Shown piece by piece: positions 1-7,878 of a stretch of DNA of 64,000 nucleotides. The stretch spans positions 434,001 through 498,000 of the forward strand of contig NZ_JAFDOE010000001.1 in assembly GCF_018342065.1 (NCBI RefSeq). The letters run 5' to 3'. The position numbers and the translations under genes are program-made. This DNA is from Citrobacter sp. FP75. GTDB taxonomy: Bacteria > Pseudomonadota > Gammaproteobacteria > Enterobacterales > Enterobacteriaceae. The notes below the pieces were generated by a model. It did not search any database and was not told the origin of the DNA. It was given only the letters and a program-made list of their open reading frames with translations. Numbering within the stretch: position 1 is the first letter of the stretch; every line of letters begins with the position of its first letter.

Positions 1-46
1 AGACGCTAAAAGAAAAAAGACTCACGCCGAGAAGTGTTTTGTTCAT
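1..46 (-). CDS. Partial gene, start of a probable exported protein
   Basis: Only the first 15 codons lie in the window and the rest runs off the left edge. Read on the minus strand from 46, the frame begins MNKTLLGVSLFSFSV, a basic N-terminus followed by a hydrophobic run, as in a Sec signal peptide. An AGGA ribosome binding site lies about 8 bases upstream of the ATG. An alternative ATG at 53 runs into a stop after 15 codons, so 46 is preferred. It has the same orientation as the symporter and glutamate mutase genes, so it may belong to the same accessory block. The product cannot be identified from this fragment. Confidence 0.45.
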   Translation of the reverse strand, partial: MNKTLLGVSLFSFSV

Positions 47-75
47 TGTGCATTCCTGCTGATTTGATAACTATG

Positions 76-160
76 TTGCCGGATGGCGGTGCAAGCACCT
101 TATCCGGCCTACAGGTTAGTGCATGATTTGTAGGCCGGATAAGCGTAAGCGCCATCCGGA
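76..160. repeat. REP pair (BIME)
   Basis: Two inverted copies of the enterobacterial REP palindrome face each other. One begins TTGCCGGATGGCGG and the other ends GCGCCATCCGG, each with a TTATCCGGCCTAC-type arm. The pair lies between the partial left-edge gene and the symporter stop codon, the usual place for a BIME. Confidence 0.85.
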
Positions 161-172
161 AATCGTGTTTTA

Positions 173-1477
173 TCAGGACAAAGCCACTTCCGTTTCAGTA
201 ACCGGACGTTCCTGCTCTGGGGTTTTCACTGGTGCAGTGCCACGACAACCCTGGCCGAAGTGTTCACCTTCCCAGCGACCGACAATGGCAGCGCCCATGG
301 CGTTACTCATGACGTTGGTGGCAGAACGACCCATATCGAGGAACGGATCGACGCCCATCAGCAGGATCAGACCGGCTTCCGGAATGTTGAACTGGTTCAG
401 CGTGGCGGCGATAACCACCATTGACGCACGCGGTACGCCCGCCATCCCTTTGGAGGTCAGCATCAGGATCAGCAGCATGGTGATTTGCTCGCCCATGCTC
501 AGTTCGATGTTGCACGCCTGGGCAATAAAGACAGTGGCGAAGGAGCAGTAGGCCATGGAGCCGACCAGGTTAAACGAGTAACCGATAGGCAGCACGAAGC
601 TGGCAATTTTGGAAGATACGCCAAACTTCTCCAGTTTATCCAGCGTGCCCGGGAAGGCGGCTTCAGAACTGGAGGTGGTAAAGGCCAGCAGCGCAGGTTC
701 GAGAATAGATTTGGTCAGACGGCTGATGCAAGGACCGACGATCATTGTCGACAGGCCAATCAGGATGGCCCACAGCATACCCAGTGTCAGGTAGAACTCA
801 CCCATGAAGATCCCGGCGCTCACCATCACACCCAGACCACGTTCGGCAATCAGACCAGAAATAGCGGCAAAAACGGTCAATGGCGCGAACAGCATGACGT
901 AACCCGTCAGCTTCAGCATCACGTGTACCAGCGAGTCCAGAACCTTCACGATCGGTTCGGCTTTTTCGCCAATGGCGGCCAGGCTGCAACCGAGGAAAAT
1001 TGAGAACACCACGATCTGCAGGATTTCGTTACGTGCCATCGCGTCAACGATACTGGTCGGTACCGCGTGGGAGATAAATACTTTCAGCGTGAACGGCTCT
1101 GACTTAACGGCAGCGACAGCGCCTACGTCATGCGGAACAAAGTTAATGCCCGCACCTGGCTGGAAGATATTAACGATAACCAGGCCTAATGCGATTGACA
1201 GCAGTGAGGCGCAAATAAACAGGAAAAAGGTTTTAGAAAATATACGTCCCAGCGTTTTGGCATCACCCATTTTGGCAATACCAACAACCAGCGTGGAGAT
1301 AACCAATGGCGCGATAATCATTTTCACCATACGTAAGAATATGGTGGTGAAAATGGAAATATCCGCCGCATAAGATTTTGCTGTTTCAGCCGCAGCCATA
1401 TTATTAATGCCCACACCGGCAATCATGCCGAGTATCAGGCCTAATATGATCATCTTCGTTAAACTAATTTTCTTCAT
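173..1477 (-). CDS. Dicarboxylate/amino acid:cation symporter (DAACS, GltP/DctA family)
   Basis: A 434-residue inner-membrane secondary transporter of the glutamate/aspartate and C4-dicarboxylate family. The start at MKKISLTK is chosen because a GGAG site precedes it and family proteins begin at this point. A longer in-frame start at 1582 would add an implausible arginine- and cysteine-rich leader. Visible family marks are the re-entrant hairpin motif TSSSEAAFPGT and the last-helix motif DMGRSATNVMSN with D381, R384 and N388. The sodium-site motif NMDGT reads NLVGS at 303-307, and the family Asp after NV is Asn392. Both acidic sodium ligands are therefore neutral. R384 and D381 fit an acidic amino-acid substrate, so import of glutamate for the adjacent mutase pathway is the likely job (inference). 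It lies 170 bases downstream of the operon, across a strong hairpin. Confidence 0.85.
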   Translation of the reverse strand: MKKISLTKMIILGLILGMIAGVGINNMAAAETAKSYAADISIFTTIFLRMVKMIIAPLVISTLVVGIAKMGDAKTLGRIFSKTFFLFICASLLSIALGLVIVNIFQPGAGINFVPHDVGAVAAVKSEPFTLKVFISHAVPTSIVDAMARNEILQIVVFSIFLGCSLAAIGEKAEPIVKVLDSLVHVMLKLTGYVMLFAPLTVFAAISGLIAERGLGVMVSAGIFMGEFYLTLGMLWAILIGLSTMIVGPCISRLTKSILEPALLAFTTSSSEAAFPGTLDKLEKFGVSSKIASFVLPIGYSFNLVGSMAYCSFATVFIAQACNIELSMGEQITMLLILMLTSKGMAGVPRASMVVIAATLNQFNIPEAGLILLMGVDPFLDMGRSATNVMSNAMGAAIVGRWEGEHFGQGCRGTAPVKTPEQERPVTETEVALS

Positions 1478-1524
1478 GTGTACTCCATATCGGATAAAGG
1501 CTGGTAATGAAAATTGTGTAGGGT

Positions 1525-1564
1525 GGCGCGCGCCTGAGCCGGAACAGCAGCTCAGGCGCGCGCC
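1525..1564 (-). other. Perfect 15-bp GC-rich intergenic hairpin
   Basis: GGCGCGCGCCTGAGC at 1525-1539 pairs perfectly with its complement at 1550-1564 around a 10-base loop. It sits between the DUF4387 stop and the symporter start. No T-run follows on the minus strand, so a normal intrinsic terminator is unlikely. A partial terminator or an mRNA processing or stability element that separates symporter expression from the upstream operon fits better (inference). Confidence 0.7.
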
Positions 1565-1647
1565 TGTTGTGACCAACCGCATGAATACTTCGAAGCACTG
1601 TGATACCGCTGAATTCTGTGCCCCAATGGTTGTTATTGTGTTTTTTA

Positions 1648-1965
1648 TTACAAATCGAACTCAATACTTAATAATGGTGCGTGTTGCTGCGCGCCATAAA
1701 CATCATTGTCACCGACGTTGCCAGAAATAATATCTCGCGGCATGACGATTTTTACTGCATTTGCTGGGTCAAACCAGACGATATTGTGAATAAACTCGGG
1801 TTTAACATTATATAAGCCAGCAATAAGCTGCGGTGTTAATTGTTCGCAGGCTTTTACTCGCAGATAGTCTTCCTTGGTTTTAAATAAAATATCTAAAACC
1901 AATTCGTACGGTCCGGCGTTTTTGGAACGAATTACCTGCGCCAGTGAACAAATTGAGTGTTTCAT
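1648..1965 (-). CDS. DUF4387 family protein
   Basis: A 105-residue cytoplasmic protein that I recognise as DUF4387, a family usually found beside DUF1446/AtuA genes. Its ATG overlaps the DUF1446 stop by four bases (ATGA), so the pair is translationally coupled and probably forms a complex. It is the last gene of the glmS-glmL-glmE-mal operon before the hairpin. There is no signal peptide or membrane segment. Its biochemical role is unknown. From its position, a step after mesaconate in glutamate fermentation is possible, but this is inference only. Confidence 0.8.
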   Translation of the reverse strand: MKHSICSLAQVIRSKNAGPYELVLDILFKTKEDYLRVKACEQLTPQLIAGLYNVKPEFIHNIVWFDPANAVKIVMPRDIISGNVGDNDVYGAQQHAPLLSIEFDL

Positions 1966-3332
1966 GCCTGAACTCCTTCTGGCGTCACCTGTTCAATGTG
2001 GAAATCGAAACGCAGTGCATCACTCGCTTCAATCAGGTGATAGATTGAGAACTCATACACAGGACCACTCTGAATATCAGATGGCGAGAACGGGAAAGCG
2101 AGGTTGCCCGCCGTCGCAATGCGATTTTCATAACCGTAGTGCAGCAGGGTAGAGCGCACCAGCGAGCACACGCTGTTGGCGATATCCTGCGTTGGCGCGA
2201 CCACGTCCAGTAAAATCCCCAGTTCATGACCGGCGGTTTTCATTGGTTCATGATTGCCCATCACGCCGTTCTTACCGTACAGGTGGAACGTCATGCGGAT
2301 ACTGTCATCATTCAGCGAAAGGTTACGTGCAACGCTTGCCTGTACCTCTTCGAGAATGGTGTCAATCCCGGCAATCATTATTGGGTCGCGCGTTCCGGCG
2401 ATGGTCAGGCAGCGGAAGCCAACCTGACGCGCACCTTCCAGTTTCAGCGCATATGGCGTCTCTTCATGACGTGAACCGCTGACATACACTTCACCGTCGT
2501 TTACCGCAGTAAAGGTACACGCTTTCAGGTTCAGCACGCCGCCCGGTCCCGGCAGGAAGTACGGATCGGATTTCTCATACAAAGTGTGCGCCGCGGCGGA
2601 AGTTTCAGTGAACTTACGCTTTGGATTGAACGCCTTCAGCGTAAAGCCGTTGTCGTCAATGATCCCCATCGCACAATCTGAGCCGGAGCCCGGGGTGGCG
2701 GCAATAGCAGCACACTCAAGGATCTTACCGCAGTGAAGCGCCAGACCTTCATCAAAGCCCTGCATAATCGGCAGTGCGGCAAAACAGGCCGGATCGTAGG
2801 CTCGTCCGCCCAGTACCACCTGCGCACCTGCTTCCAGCGCACGCTGGAAAGGTTCGACGCCCATTTGCGCGACGATGTAGGTGCTCTCTTCGATAGCTGT
2901 GTGAGTCAGTTCAGGGACAAAATCGAGCGCGGTGATTTTGCCGTTATCCAGCGCCTGATGAACGACCTCTTTGTCGACATCAGATGGGATCAGCGCCATT
3001 GAGAAGGACAGTTTTTCTTCCTGAGCAATCTCGTGGATTATCTGGCGACACCACTCCAGATGCGGAGCGGCACCTGAACCACCGGCTGTGCCGATCACGA
3101 CCGGGATGTTGTTCTTAACGCCTGCCACGATCATATAGCGCAGATCGCGTTTTACACCGGCCCTGTCGGTAAACGGTTTACCTGCCCCGAGGTAGTGGGG
3201 GCCAGGATCGGAGGAACCCGCGTCAACAGCAATAAGATCCGGTGACTCTTCCATGGCTTTACGAAAACTTTCTTCCGGGAAGCCATAACCCAGGATAGCC
3301 GTAGGCGATAAGATCTTAAATGTGCGTGCCAT
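1962..3332 (-). CDS. DUF1446 (AtuA-like) protein
   Basis: A 456-residue cytoplasmic protein of the DUF1446 family, which includes AtuA from acyclic terpene utilisation in Pseudomonas. Features that can be seen are an N-terminal glycine-rich stretch (VDAGSSDPGPHYLGAG near residues 36-51), a nucleotide-binding-like segment VIGTAGGSGAAPHL and a VLGGRAYDPACF segment near residues 173-185. It starts three bases after the mal stop codon and overlaps the DUF4387 start by four bases, so it is part of the methylaspartate operon. The family has no firmly established reaction that I can cite. A lyase or hydratase-type role on mesaconate or citramalate derivatives is a hypothesis drawn from context. Confidence 0.8.
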   Translation of the reverse strand: MARTFKILSPTAILGYGFPEESFRKAMEESPDLIAVDAGSSDPGPHYLGAGKPFTDRAGVKRDLRYMIVAGVKNNIPVVIGTAGGSGAAPHLEWCRQIIHEIAQEEKLSFSMALIPSDVDKEVVHQALDNGKITALDFVPELTHTAIEESTYIVAQMGVEPFQRALEAGAQVVLGGRAYDPACFAALPIMQGFDEGLALHCGKILECAAIAATPGSGSDCAMGIIDDNGFTLKAFNPKRKFTETSAAAHTLYEKSDPYFLPGPGGVLNLKACTFTAVNDGEVYVSGSRHEETPYALKLEGARQVGFRCLTIAGTRDPIMIAGIDTILEEVQASVARNLSLNDDSIRMTFHLYGKNGVMGNHEPMKTAGHELGILLDVVAPTQDIANSVCSLVRSTLLHYGYENRIATAGNLAFPFSPSDIQSGPVYEFSIYHLIEASDALRFDFHIEQVTPEGVQA

Positions 3333-3335
3333 CTC

Positions 3336-4577
3336 TTAATCCTTAGTCTGCAACAGCGCGATGGTGCGGTTCATTTCGTTAAACACGATGTTGAGACCTT
3401 CATCGAAACCCATACCTGGTTTTACCAGCATGCGCATTGGGCGTGCAGCCAGCGCGACGTGTACGCAGGTACGCGCACTGATTTCGGTTTCGTTACAGGT
3501 ACCGCCCTGATAGGCTTCCATGGCGTGTTTGTTGCAATACAGCACCGCGTCAACGATGTTGTGAATGCCGCCGAGATCCGGGGTTTTGATCTGCACCATG
3601 TGGCAACTGCCCGCATCGGTGAAGTCGACGATATCCTGATAGGTATTACACCATTCATCAGCCACGATTTTCACGCCGGAGCCCAGACGGGTCAGCTCTT
3701 TGGTGATGGCGGTCAGCATGCGGATCTGATCCGGCTTGTTACCGGCATCAACCGGACCCTCAATGTACAGCGGCAGGCCCTGTGCTTCGGGTTCCAGGCT
3801 AGCGATGTATTCGGCGCAGCGAACCGGATCCATATCGAAAATCAGGCCGATAGTGCCGTATACATCAATATGCAGTGTCGGGTGATAACGTTCGCTGGTG
3901 CGCAGGCTTAAGATGCGGTTGGATAACCAACGCACGTACTCACGCAGTTTTTCGCCTTTAAAGCCCAGCTTCTCTTCAACGTTGTTGATCAGCGCATGCG
4001 GCAGGACGTCCACGCCTTTGAGGATCATTTTGTCGACGGCGACGTAGCGATCGTCACCACTCTGACCAAATAAAGGGATCGCTTCCGGGACGCACGGCAG
4101 CTGCCATTCATCGCAAACCACTTCTGTTTTCAGGCGACCGGTAGCCAGCGCAGCGGCATCCAGCAGCGCCTGAGACAGACCGTAACGTACGGCGGTATGC
4201 AACAGATGGCCGTCAATACGCAACTGGTCGAAGAAACGGGCGTTCGGCAGGAACGCATCGACGTCACGGCCTTCCAGCAGCGGTTTGATGTGATCGTTGA
4301 GGAACGGAATGAAGTTCTCTGCCAGGAACAGCGGATCACGACCGCCCGCACCGGAATACTGTACGGCGGCACAATCACCGACTGCTACCGCGCCGTTTTC
4401 CAGAATCAACTGAACCGAAACGCATTCACCTGCCTGACGAACAGAGGTAAATCCAGGCGTTACCGGGGTACCGGTATAGATGAACCCATCGTGACCTGCG
4501 CCGTCTTTAATGGCCTGCTGGTCGTCAAAATAAAATGAGGAGTAGCCAGCGGTGAAAAGGGCCTGTTTAATTTTCAT
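3336..4577 (-). CDS. mal: Methylaspartate ammonia-lyase
   Basis: Converts L-threo-3-methylaspartate to mesaconate and ammonia, the second step of the methylaspartate route of glutamate fermentation. It is 413 residues, the usual length for this enolase-superfamily enzyme. Counting from the ATG puts the known catalytic base at Lys331 (in QIKTPDLGG) and the magnesium ligands at Asp238 (HIDVYG), Glu273 (YIEGPVD) and Asp307 (ADEW), the same numbers as in the Clostridium tetanomorphum enzyme. The enzyme should therefore be active. The start codon shares one base with the glmE stop (TAATG), which indicates translational coupling to the glutamate mutase. Confidence 0.95.
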   Translation of the reverse strand: MKIKQALFTAGYSSFYFDDQQAIKDGAGHDGFIYTGTPVTPGFTSVRQAGECVSVQLILENGAVAVGDCAAVQYSGAGGRDPLFLAENFIPFLNDHIKPLLEGRDVDAFLPNARFFDQLRIDGHLLHTAVRYGLSQALLDAAALATGRLKTEVVCDEWQLPCVPEAIPLFGQSGDDRYVAVDKMILKGVDVLPHALINNVEEKLGFKGEKLREYVRWLSNRILSLRTSERYHPTLHIDVYGTIGLIFDMDPVRCAEYIASLEPEAQGLPLYIEGPVDAGNKPDQIRMLTAITKELTRLGSGVKIVADEWCNTYQDIVDFTDAGSCHMVQIKTPDLGGIHNIVDAVLYCNKHAMEAYQGGTCNETEISARTCVHVALAARPMRMLVKPGMGFDEGLNIVFNEMNRTIALLQTKD

Positions 4578-6022
4578 TATGGTCTTCCTATTAATTTACT
4601 GTGGGATACGGCGTTGATGTCATCAATGACCATCTGGAAAGAAGGCTTGCGACCTTCAAAGTGGGCGCGCTCTGCGACATAGTCGTGGTGCAGGGCGAGA
4701 ATATCTTTCGGTAACGGAACGGAACCGGCTTCAAGAATACGGATGGCGCCCGAGTTATCGCGAACCGGCAGGATTTTGCCGGCGTTACAGGCGGCAGGTG
4801 CGAAAGGCACATCCAGTACGCCAGCTTCAAAGGCCAGCACGGTACCGCGTGCAATGTCGCCATTACCCAGCTCGAAGACTTTCTTCAGTACCGCGCGGAC
4901 TTCGCTTTTAATCAGATCAACTTCCTGCTCAACGGCTGCGCATTGTGGGAATTTCTGGTCGCTAACCATGTTAAGCATCTGGCGGGACGCTTTCAGACCC
5001 TGGGCGTTAGCTGCCGCCGTTGGGATACCGAACGCTTCGTGCGGGCTCTTGGTGATCACTTTCGTGGCGCCAGACATGCCAGCCACTGCCGCACCCCAGG
5101 CGATAACGGAGAAGGCTTTCGCTTCATCTTCCGGGAATCCGCCCATCCACTGGTGGAATACGGTGCTCAGCTCATAGTCGTCGAAACCGTGGTTATGGAA
5201 GTATTCGTGAGACAGTTCGCGCAGCGCCTGAATGGCGGCGATATCCTGCGTCAGGCTACCGACCTGGCCGTAGCCTACGGTAATGGACTTCACGCCCTGT
5301 TCCAGCGCCAGCAGACCTTCGATGATCGCGACCGAGTGGGACATAAATGGTGGGATCAGGGTGCCGGTCAGTGGGCCAAATGGCTCACGGTTAATGCGAA
5401 TCCCGTTTTCTTCGTACAGTCCCATCAGACGATCGCAGTACTGCCAGTCACGGATGGATTTTTCCAGGGTAACGCGCTTGGCGTAAGGGATGTTGTAGGA
5501 GATACCGCCACCTTCGTAGCTGGTAAAGCCACTGGCCATGGCAATTTCTGCCAGCAGGCGCGCATCCGGGGTTCCGTGGCGAACCTGGATTGGTTTTTCC
5601 AGAGATTCAGTCATACGGCGGCAGGCAGCAACCCCGTGATTGACGACCGGTAAACCGTTCAGTTTGGATGTGCCCGCTTCGATAGATTTCTGGATCCCGA
5701 CGGCGGCTTCTTCATAGCGGTTCAGGCGGGTATAAGCATCGATGGTACTGGGCAGCAGGTCGCACTCTTCTTGCAGCGTTTTAAGCAGTTCAATGTGCTC
5801 ATCCATTAATGCAACGCCTGCACGCGGCTGGCTCAGGGTTTTACCCTCTTGATCGGCCTTCAACAGCGCAAGGGAGAAGCGCTTCTGATCTGGAATTGTT
5901 TGCTGGTACTTCACGCCATCTTCGAAGTTCTCTACGTCTTTGCCGGTCTCCCAGGTTTGTAACACCTGCAGCCTTTCGGTCATAAATTCGTCATGGGTCA
6001 GTTTTTTATTTCGAAGTTCCAT
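4577..6022 (-). CDS. glmE: Glutamate mutase epsilon subunit
   Basis: The large catalytic subunit of adenosylcobalamin-dependent glutamate mutase (methylaspartate mutase), which interconverts L-glutamate and threo-3-methylaspartate. The 481 residues form the substrate-binding TIM barrel that docks on the small B12-binding GlmS. The length matches the family (about 483). The stretches GTPDARLLAEIAMASGFTSY and NIPYAKRVTLEKSI are typical of the substrate-pocket region. It begins 18 bases after the glmL stop and overlaps mal by one base. The cell needs coenzyme B12 for this reaction, which fits an enteric bacterium that makes or imports cobalamin. Confidence 0.95.
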   Translation of the reverse strand: MELRNKKLTHDEFMTERLQVLQTWETGKDVENFEDGVKYQQTIPDQKRFSLALLKADQEGKTLSQPRAGVALMDEHIELLKTLQEECDLLPSTIDAYTRLNRYEEAAVGIQKSIEAGTSKLNGLPVVNHGVAACRRMTESLEKPIQVRHGTPDARLLAEIAMASGFTSYEGGGISYNIPYAKRVTLEKSIRDWQYCDRLMGLYEENGIRINREPFGPLTGTLIPPFMSHSVAIIEGLLALEQGVKSITVGYGQVGSLTQDIAAIQALRELSHEYFHNHGFDDYELSTVFHQWMGGFPEDEAKAFSVIAWGAAVAGMSGATKVITKSPHEAFGIPTAAANAQGLKASRQMLNMVSDQKFPQCAAVEQEVDLIKSEVRAVLKKVFELGNGDIARGTVLAFEAGVLDVPFAPAACNAGKILPVRDNSGAIRILEAGSVPLPKDILALHHDYVAERAHFEGRKPSFQMVIDDINAVSHSKLIGRP

Positions 6023-6040
6023 TCGTAGCTGCCTTAAGTT

Positions 6041-7429
6041 TTATAGGGTTAAACACTGAATGCTGGTGCGAGCAGCGGCTTGCGGGTACAGCCTGGCGAC
6101 GTTTGCCAGTAGAGGGAGCAGGCCATATGAATCGCGGTAATACTCAAACTGATTCGGTAACAGAATTCTTTTACCCTGGTCGTCCAGCTCCCGATATTTA
6201 AGCCAGTTATGAATATCAAACTGGCTGGCGCGCGAGAGCCATCCACCTGAACCGACGACTTTTCGTACGGTGGTGAGATCGCGACCCATCTGTAAATCCA
6301 CGTTACCTACGCAGGTGCAAACCTGCTTTTTAGTGCCCGCGTGGCGCTCAGCGGCATAGCCCACGCATAAACCTGCCAGCAGGGTGTCGAAATATTTCTC
6401 TTCCCCGCTGAGTGGCAGGTAATCCGGTTGCCCAACCAGATGGCGCAGATAGCGGTAAAACGCTTCCTCGCGCTGCGGTTGTTGGGCAAAGATAACTTTC
6501 ACCATTTCCTGCGTGCTTTCCCCGACGACGACGGCGGAAACGCGCATCCCCAAATCGCCTTCAACGGTACGTTTGACGAAAGGTTCAGGGACGCCGTGCA
6601 GGACGGTGTCGGGGGAGAGGGTATTCGCGCTGGCTGAATAGACATCCGTGGTGGCGCCGCCCATATCGATCAGCATGAATTCTTTCCACGCGCTGTCGTA
6701 ATCGCTAATCGCTTTTACCAGTTCATACACTGTCCACGGCGTGGGCATGGGTTCTTCACCGGTTTCACCGACGATAACGTCCAGGCCTTTGCCTTTGACG
6801 ATGCGGGACAAAAACACATCGCAAATGGCCTGACGTGCAGCAAACGGATTGGGGTGGTCGAGATCGGGCAGGATGTTATCTACCGTGGTCAGATCTTTAT
6901 GTCCCAGGATTGTTTGAACATCGTCCTGAATGTCGCGGTTCCCGGCGTAGATAATGGAGCAATCAAGCTTTGACTCGGCAAGTGCACGCGCATTCGCCAG
7001 ACCATAGCTCTCTTCACCGCCATCCGTGCCGCCGGTAAATAGCAGGATGTCTGGTGGTGATGTTTCCAGCTCCTGAATGTCATGGCGGTTCAGTTTGTAC
7101 GAATAATATTGCGCGATTTTTGCGCCAGCCGAATGGGCGGTAACTTTTGCCGATTCCAGCGTAATGGAAGGCACCAGCCCCATTGCTGCAACGGCGAGTC
7201 CCCCTTTGGCCGACGAGGAGTACTTCAACTGCACTTCACCACTTTTCAGTAACGGGCGAGCATCGGCAACATTCAGCACCTGATTCAGGCTGGCAAAGAA
7301 ACCGTCTGCCAGATGATGTGTGGTGGTTGGGGTCAGGACATGGTTTACCAGCGTTAACTCATCCCCTTCATGGGCGAAGAGGGCTGCCTTGGTCCATGTC
7401 GAGCCGATATCGACAGAAACTGTTTGCAT
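6041..7429 (-). CDS. glmL: Glutamate mutase reactivation factor (MutL/GlmL family)
   Basis: A 462-residue ASKHA-fold ATPase predicted to release damaged cobalamin from glutamate mutase and so reactivate it. The N-terminal phosphate loop reads VDIGSTWTKAALF and a second one, LIDMGGATTDVYS, follows in the C-terminal half, both typical of the hydantoinase/MutL fold. The start at MQTVSVDIG is preferred over one seven codons upstream because it leaves a one-base TGATG overlap with glmS and matches the family N-terminus. It lies between the two mutase subunit genes, as in Clostridium. It is not the DNA mismatch-repair MutL. Confidence 0.93.
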   Translation of the reverse strand: MQTVSVDIGSTWTKAALFAHEGDELTLVNHVLTPTTTHHLADGFFASLNQVLNVADARPLLKSGEVQLKYSSSAKGGLAVAAMGLVPSITLESAKVTAHSAGAKIAQYYSYKLNRHDIQELETSPPDILLFTGGTDGGEESYGLANARALAESKLDCSIIYAGNRDIQDDVQTILGHKDLTTVDNILPDLDHPNPFAARQAICDVFLSRIVKGKGLDVIVGETGEEPMPTPWTVYELVKAISDYDSAWKEFMLIDMGGATTDVYSASANTLSPDTVLHGVPEPFVKRTVEGDLGMRVSAVVVGESTQEMVKVIFAQQPQREEAFYRYLRHLVGQPDYLPLSGEEKYFDTLLAGLCVGYAAERHAGTKKQVCTCVGNVDLQMGRDLTTVRKVVGSGGWLSRASQFDIHNWLKYRELDDQGKRILLPNQFEYYRDSYGLLPLLANVARLYPQAAARTSIQCLTL

Positions 7430-7878
7430 CAGATAGCCTCTTCCAGGCAACGCTGCTCGAGGCCATTGTGTTGGTGAATATCATTGGTGATTAGCGCACA
7501 GACATCTTCCAGATCGTGGCTTGGTGCGAAGACGCGGTTAAAGCCCATCTCTTTAAACTTCACTTCCACGTCTGCAAAGTCGTGTTTACCAACAACCAGG
7601 TTACCGCCAACGTAGAGCAGGATGTCGCCAAGACCACGTTCGATGCAGCGCTCACGCAAACCGAGGCAATCAATATCGCCGTGCCCGTAGATAGATGACA
7701 CCACGATGGCATCGGCACCGGTTTCAATCGCGGCATCAATATATTCATCCTGACTCACCATCACCCCTAGGTTGATTACGTGAAAATCATGAGAGGTAAA
7801 AACGCGATCCAGAACTTTATTGCCTACTGCATGGCAGTCAGCACCGATAACGCCAATAACAAGTGTAGATTTCTTCAT
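7429..7878 (-). CDS. glmS: Glutamate mutase sigma subunit (B12-binding)
   Basis: The 149-residue cobalamin-binding component of glutamate mutase. The base-off/His-on motif DxHxxG is present as D14-C-H16-A-V-G19, with His16 the lower axial cobalt ligand. Further Rossmann-like B12-domain marks are [10 protein letters not shown] and [11 protein letters not shown]. The start has an AGAGGA ribosome site and follows a long AT-rich non-coding region, so this is probably the first gene of the six-gene operon. The symbol is shared with the unrelated glucosamine-6-phosphate synthase, so glmS here must not be read as that enzyme. Confidence 0.95.
   Translation of the reverse strand: MKKSTLVIGVIGADCHAVGNKVLDRVFTSHDFHVINLGVMVSQDEYIDAAIETGADAIVVSSIYGHGDIDCLGLRERCIERGLGDILLYVGGNLVVGKHDFADVEVKFKEMGFNRVFAPSHDLEDVCALITNDIHQHNGLEQRCLEEAI

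Noticed and set aside
4943-5653. 236-codon plus-strand frame
   Set aside because: Antisense to glmE, whose family match and length are clear.
6041-7429. Reading the MutL-type gene as DNA mismatch repair MutL
   Set aside because: Its ASKHA phosphate loops and its place between the glutamate mutase subunits show that it is the reactivation factor.
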